DNA from: Desulfurobacterium pacificum
GTDB taxonomy: Bacteria; Aquificota; Aquificia; Desulfurobacteriales; Desulfurobacteriaceae
Assembly (NCBI RefSeq): GCF_900182835.1
Contig: NZ_FXUB01000002.1
Span: 62,001-126,000 of the forward strand
Reading direction: 5' to 3'
Length of the DNA: 64,000 nucleotides
This document shows positions 62,761 through 64,000 of this stretch, piece by piece (the first letter of the stretch is position 1; the number at the start of each line of letters is the position of its first letter). A program made the translations under genes and the position numbers. The notes under the pieces were generated by a model. The model saw only the letters and a program-made list of their open reading frames with translations. It did no database searches and had not been told where the DNA came from.

Positions 62761-64000
62761 GGAGATAGTGAAAAGCATAGCTCTTTGGCTTTCAATAGCA
62801 CTACTCATAATTTTAGCGTTTAACTTTTTAAACGCTAATCAGGTAAGAAACCACGCAGAGCCTTTCTCAACGTTCGTAAAACAGGTAGAGCAGGGACATG
62901 TAAAAGAGGTAACAATTCAAGGGCAGAGAGTCATCGGCGTAACCATTGACGGAAAGCCCTTTGAAACCTACCTGCCGCCTGGATACAACGACATAATCAC
63001 AAAACTCCAAAAGAAAGGCGTAGAAATCAACGTTAAGCCTCAGGAAGGAAGCCCGTGGTACATAACGATATTGGTTTCCTGGCTTCCAATGATATTCCTC
63101 ATACTCCTCTGGATAAGCATGATGCGTCAGATGAGTGCAGGAAGCAACAAGGCACTCTCCTTCGCAAAAAGCAGAGCAAAAATCTTCATAGACAATAAGC
63201 CCAAAGTAACTTTCAAAGACGTAGCAGGGATAGATGAAGTTAAAGAAGAAGTATCGGAAATCGTTGACTTTCTAAAAAATCCCCGCAAATACCAGCAATT
63301 GGGCGGGCGCATTCCCAAAGGCGTTCTCTTAGCCGGCGCACCGGGAACAGGTAAAACCCTACTGGCAAAAGCAATAGCAGGAGAAGCCAACGTTCCTTTC
63401 CTCTCTGTCAGCGGTTCAGAGTTCGTTGAAATGTTTGTAGGTGTTGGAGCTTCAAGGGTTAGAGACCTCTTTGAACAGGCTAAAAGACACGCTCCATGCA
63501 TCGTATTTATAGACGAGATAGACGCTGTAGGAAGGAGAAGAGGCGGAGGATTTACCGGCGGACACGACGAAAGAGAACAAACCCTGAACCAGCTACTTGT
63601 TGAAATGGACGGCTTTGAAAGCTCAGAAGGGATAATAGTAATAGCGGCAACCAACCGCCCAGACATTTTAGACCCCGCCCTTTTAAGACCGGGAAGGTTT
63701 GACAGGCAGATATTCGTTCCGCTACCAGACGTTAAAGGAAGACTTGAAATACTCAAAATCCACACGAAAGACAAACCTTTAGCGGAAGACGTTGACCTTG
63801 AAGTTATAGCCCGCTCAACGCCCGGATTTTCCGGCGCAGACCTTGCGAACATCGTAAACGAAGCAGCCCTCATAGCAGCTCGCAAAAACCACGGCAAGAT
63901 AACGATGGAAGACTTAGAAGAAGCAAAAGACAAAGTAACAATGGGAATAGAGAGAAAAAGCATGGTTCTTTCGGAACAGGAAAAGATAACAACCGCCTAC
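62747..64000 (+). CDS. ftsH: ATP-dependent zinc metalloprotease FtsH (3' end cut off)
   Basis: Membrane AAA+ protease. Start ATG at 62747, inside the end of hpt, with AGGAG upstream. Two membrane helices (about residues 11-28 and 105-122) flank a periplasmic part; the AAA core has the P-loop GAPGTGKT (197-204), Walker [34 protein letters not shown] and the pore motif [10 protein letters not shown]. The frame is open to the window end after 418 codons, just where the HEAGH zinc motif should begin. Confidence 0.97.
   Translation, partial: MDKVKEIVKSIALWLSIALLIILAFNFLNANQVRNHAEPFSTFVKQVEQGHVKEVTIQGQRVIGVTIDGKPFETYLPPGYNDIITKLQKKGVEINVKPQEGSPWYITILVSWLPMIFLILLWISMMRQMSAGSNKALSFAKSRAKIFIDNKPKVTFKDVAGIDEVKEEVSEIVDFLKNPRKYQQLGGRIPKGVLLAGAPGTGKTLLAKAIAGEANVPFLSVSGSEFVEMFVGVGASRVRDLFEQAKRHAPCIVFIDEIDAVGRRRGGGFTGGHDEREQTLNQLLVEMDGFESSEGIIVIAATNRPDILDPALLRPGRFDRQIFVPLPDVKGRLEILKIHTKDKPLAEDVDLEVIARSTPGFSGADLANIVNEAALIAARKNHGKITMEDLEEAKDKVTMGIERKSMVLSEQEKITTAY

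Noticed and set aside
63127-63963. Long open frame (278 codons) on the minus strand opposite ftsH
   Set aside because: ftsH is certain on the plus strand; the antisense frame has no ribosome site and a composition typical of a mirrored Lys/Glu-rich gene.

Overview
This 64-kb window looks like the core chromosome of a thermophilic Gram-negative bacterium, most likely a member of the Aquificota, perhaps the family Desulfurobacteriaceae. The reasons are inferential. Outer-membrane functions are present (BamD-like and CpoB-like lipoproteins, a TonB-type protein). Thermophile-associated functions are present too (myo-inositol-phosphate synthase, an inositol-type CDP-alcohol phosphotransferase, a 2-phosphoglycerate kinase). 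Proteins are rich in K/E, genes are tightly packed with many ATGA, TAATG and GTGA overlaps, and F-type ATPase b and b' subunits are separate genes. No insertion sequence, prophage, integrase, rRNA gene or CRISPR array was seen. Almost all of the sequence is coding; no gene-free stretch exceeds 300 bases.

Layout. 1-5496 (+): radical SAM protein (cut by the window edge), rng, bamD-like, rsfS, terminator, rlmH. 5479-6785 (-): YhcC-type radical SAM protein and a small acidic PD-(D/E)XK-like protein. 6878-10689 (+): CDP-alcohol phosphotransferase, mltG, 2-phosphoglycerate kinase with two ATP-cones, fluoride channel, secreted Pro-rich protein. 10722-18105 (-): tRNA-Gly(CCC), TonB-like, lysophospholipid acyltransferase-like, SAM hydrolase, mnmG, rsmG, truD, serA. 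18131-19432 (-): APC permease. 19493-19834 (+): small membrane protein. 19837-26659 (-): mnmA followed by an ATPase cluster (b', b, delta, alpha, gamma, beta, epsilon) without the a and c subunits. 26905-34581 (+): yhaM-type nuclease, purM, purN, M16-like protein, DUF523, nitronate monooxygenase family, cpoB, an unknown gene, inositol-phosphate synthase. 34716-41622 (+): rplY, pth, rpsF, ssb, rpsR, DUF2232, rplI, speD, gmk, rpoZ, pyrK, GlcF-like Fe-S protein. 41594-43800 (-): yicC, PpiD-like. 43899-49336 (+): TPR protein, rpsO, pnp, an unusual dUTPase fusion, rhomboid protease. 49317-50530 (-): rsmI, ridA. 50727-55966 (+): arsR-type regulator, accD, small unknown gene, mfd, ankyrin protein. 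55967-57046 (-): DUF104/nucleotidyltransferase-like protein, SpoVG, glycine-zipper lipoprotein. 57110-58169 (+): cdd, response regulator. 58192-60703 (-): argG, tig. 60828-64000 (+): tRNA-Met, tilS, hpt, ftsH (cut by the window edge just before its zinc site).

The genes mostly serve translation and RNA modification (rsmG, rsmI, rlmH, truD, mnmA, mnmG, tilS), RNA decay (RNase G, PNPase, YhaM, YicC), nucleotide synthesis and envelope upkeep.

The most unusual signal is not a gene. The 9-mer AAAATCCCC (complement GGGGATTTT) occurs 27 times by eye, on both strands and in all reading frames. It is usually followed by a G-poor, C/A-rich tract. Chance would give roughly one copy or fewer. The density, about one per 2.4 kb, resembles DNA-uptake or Chi-type genome-wide motifs. 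A second point of interest is the mnmA-atp leader, which combines a promoter, a G-quadruplex-capable run and a strong intrinsic terminator before the first start codon. A third is the fusion of dUTPase to a WhiA/LAGLIDADG-like N-terminal region.
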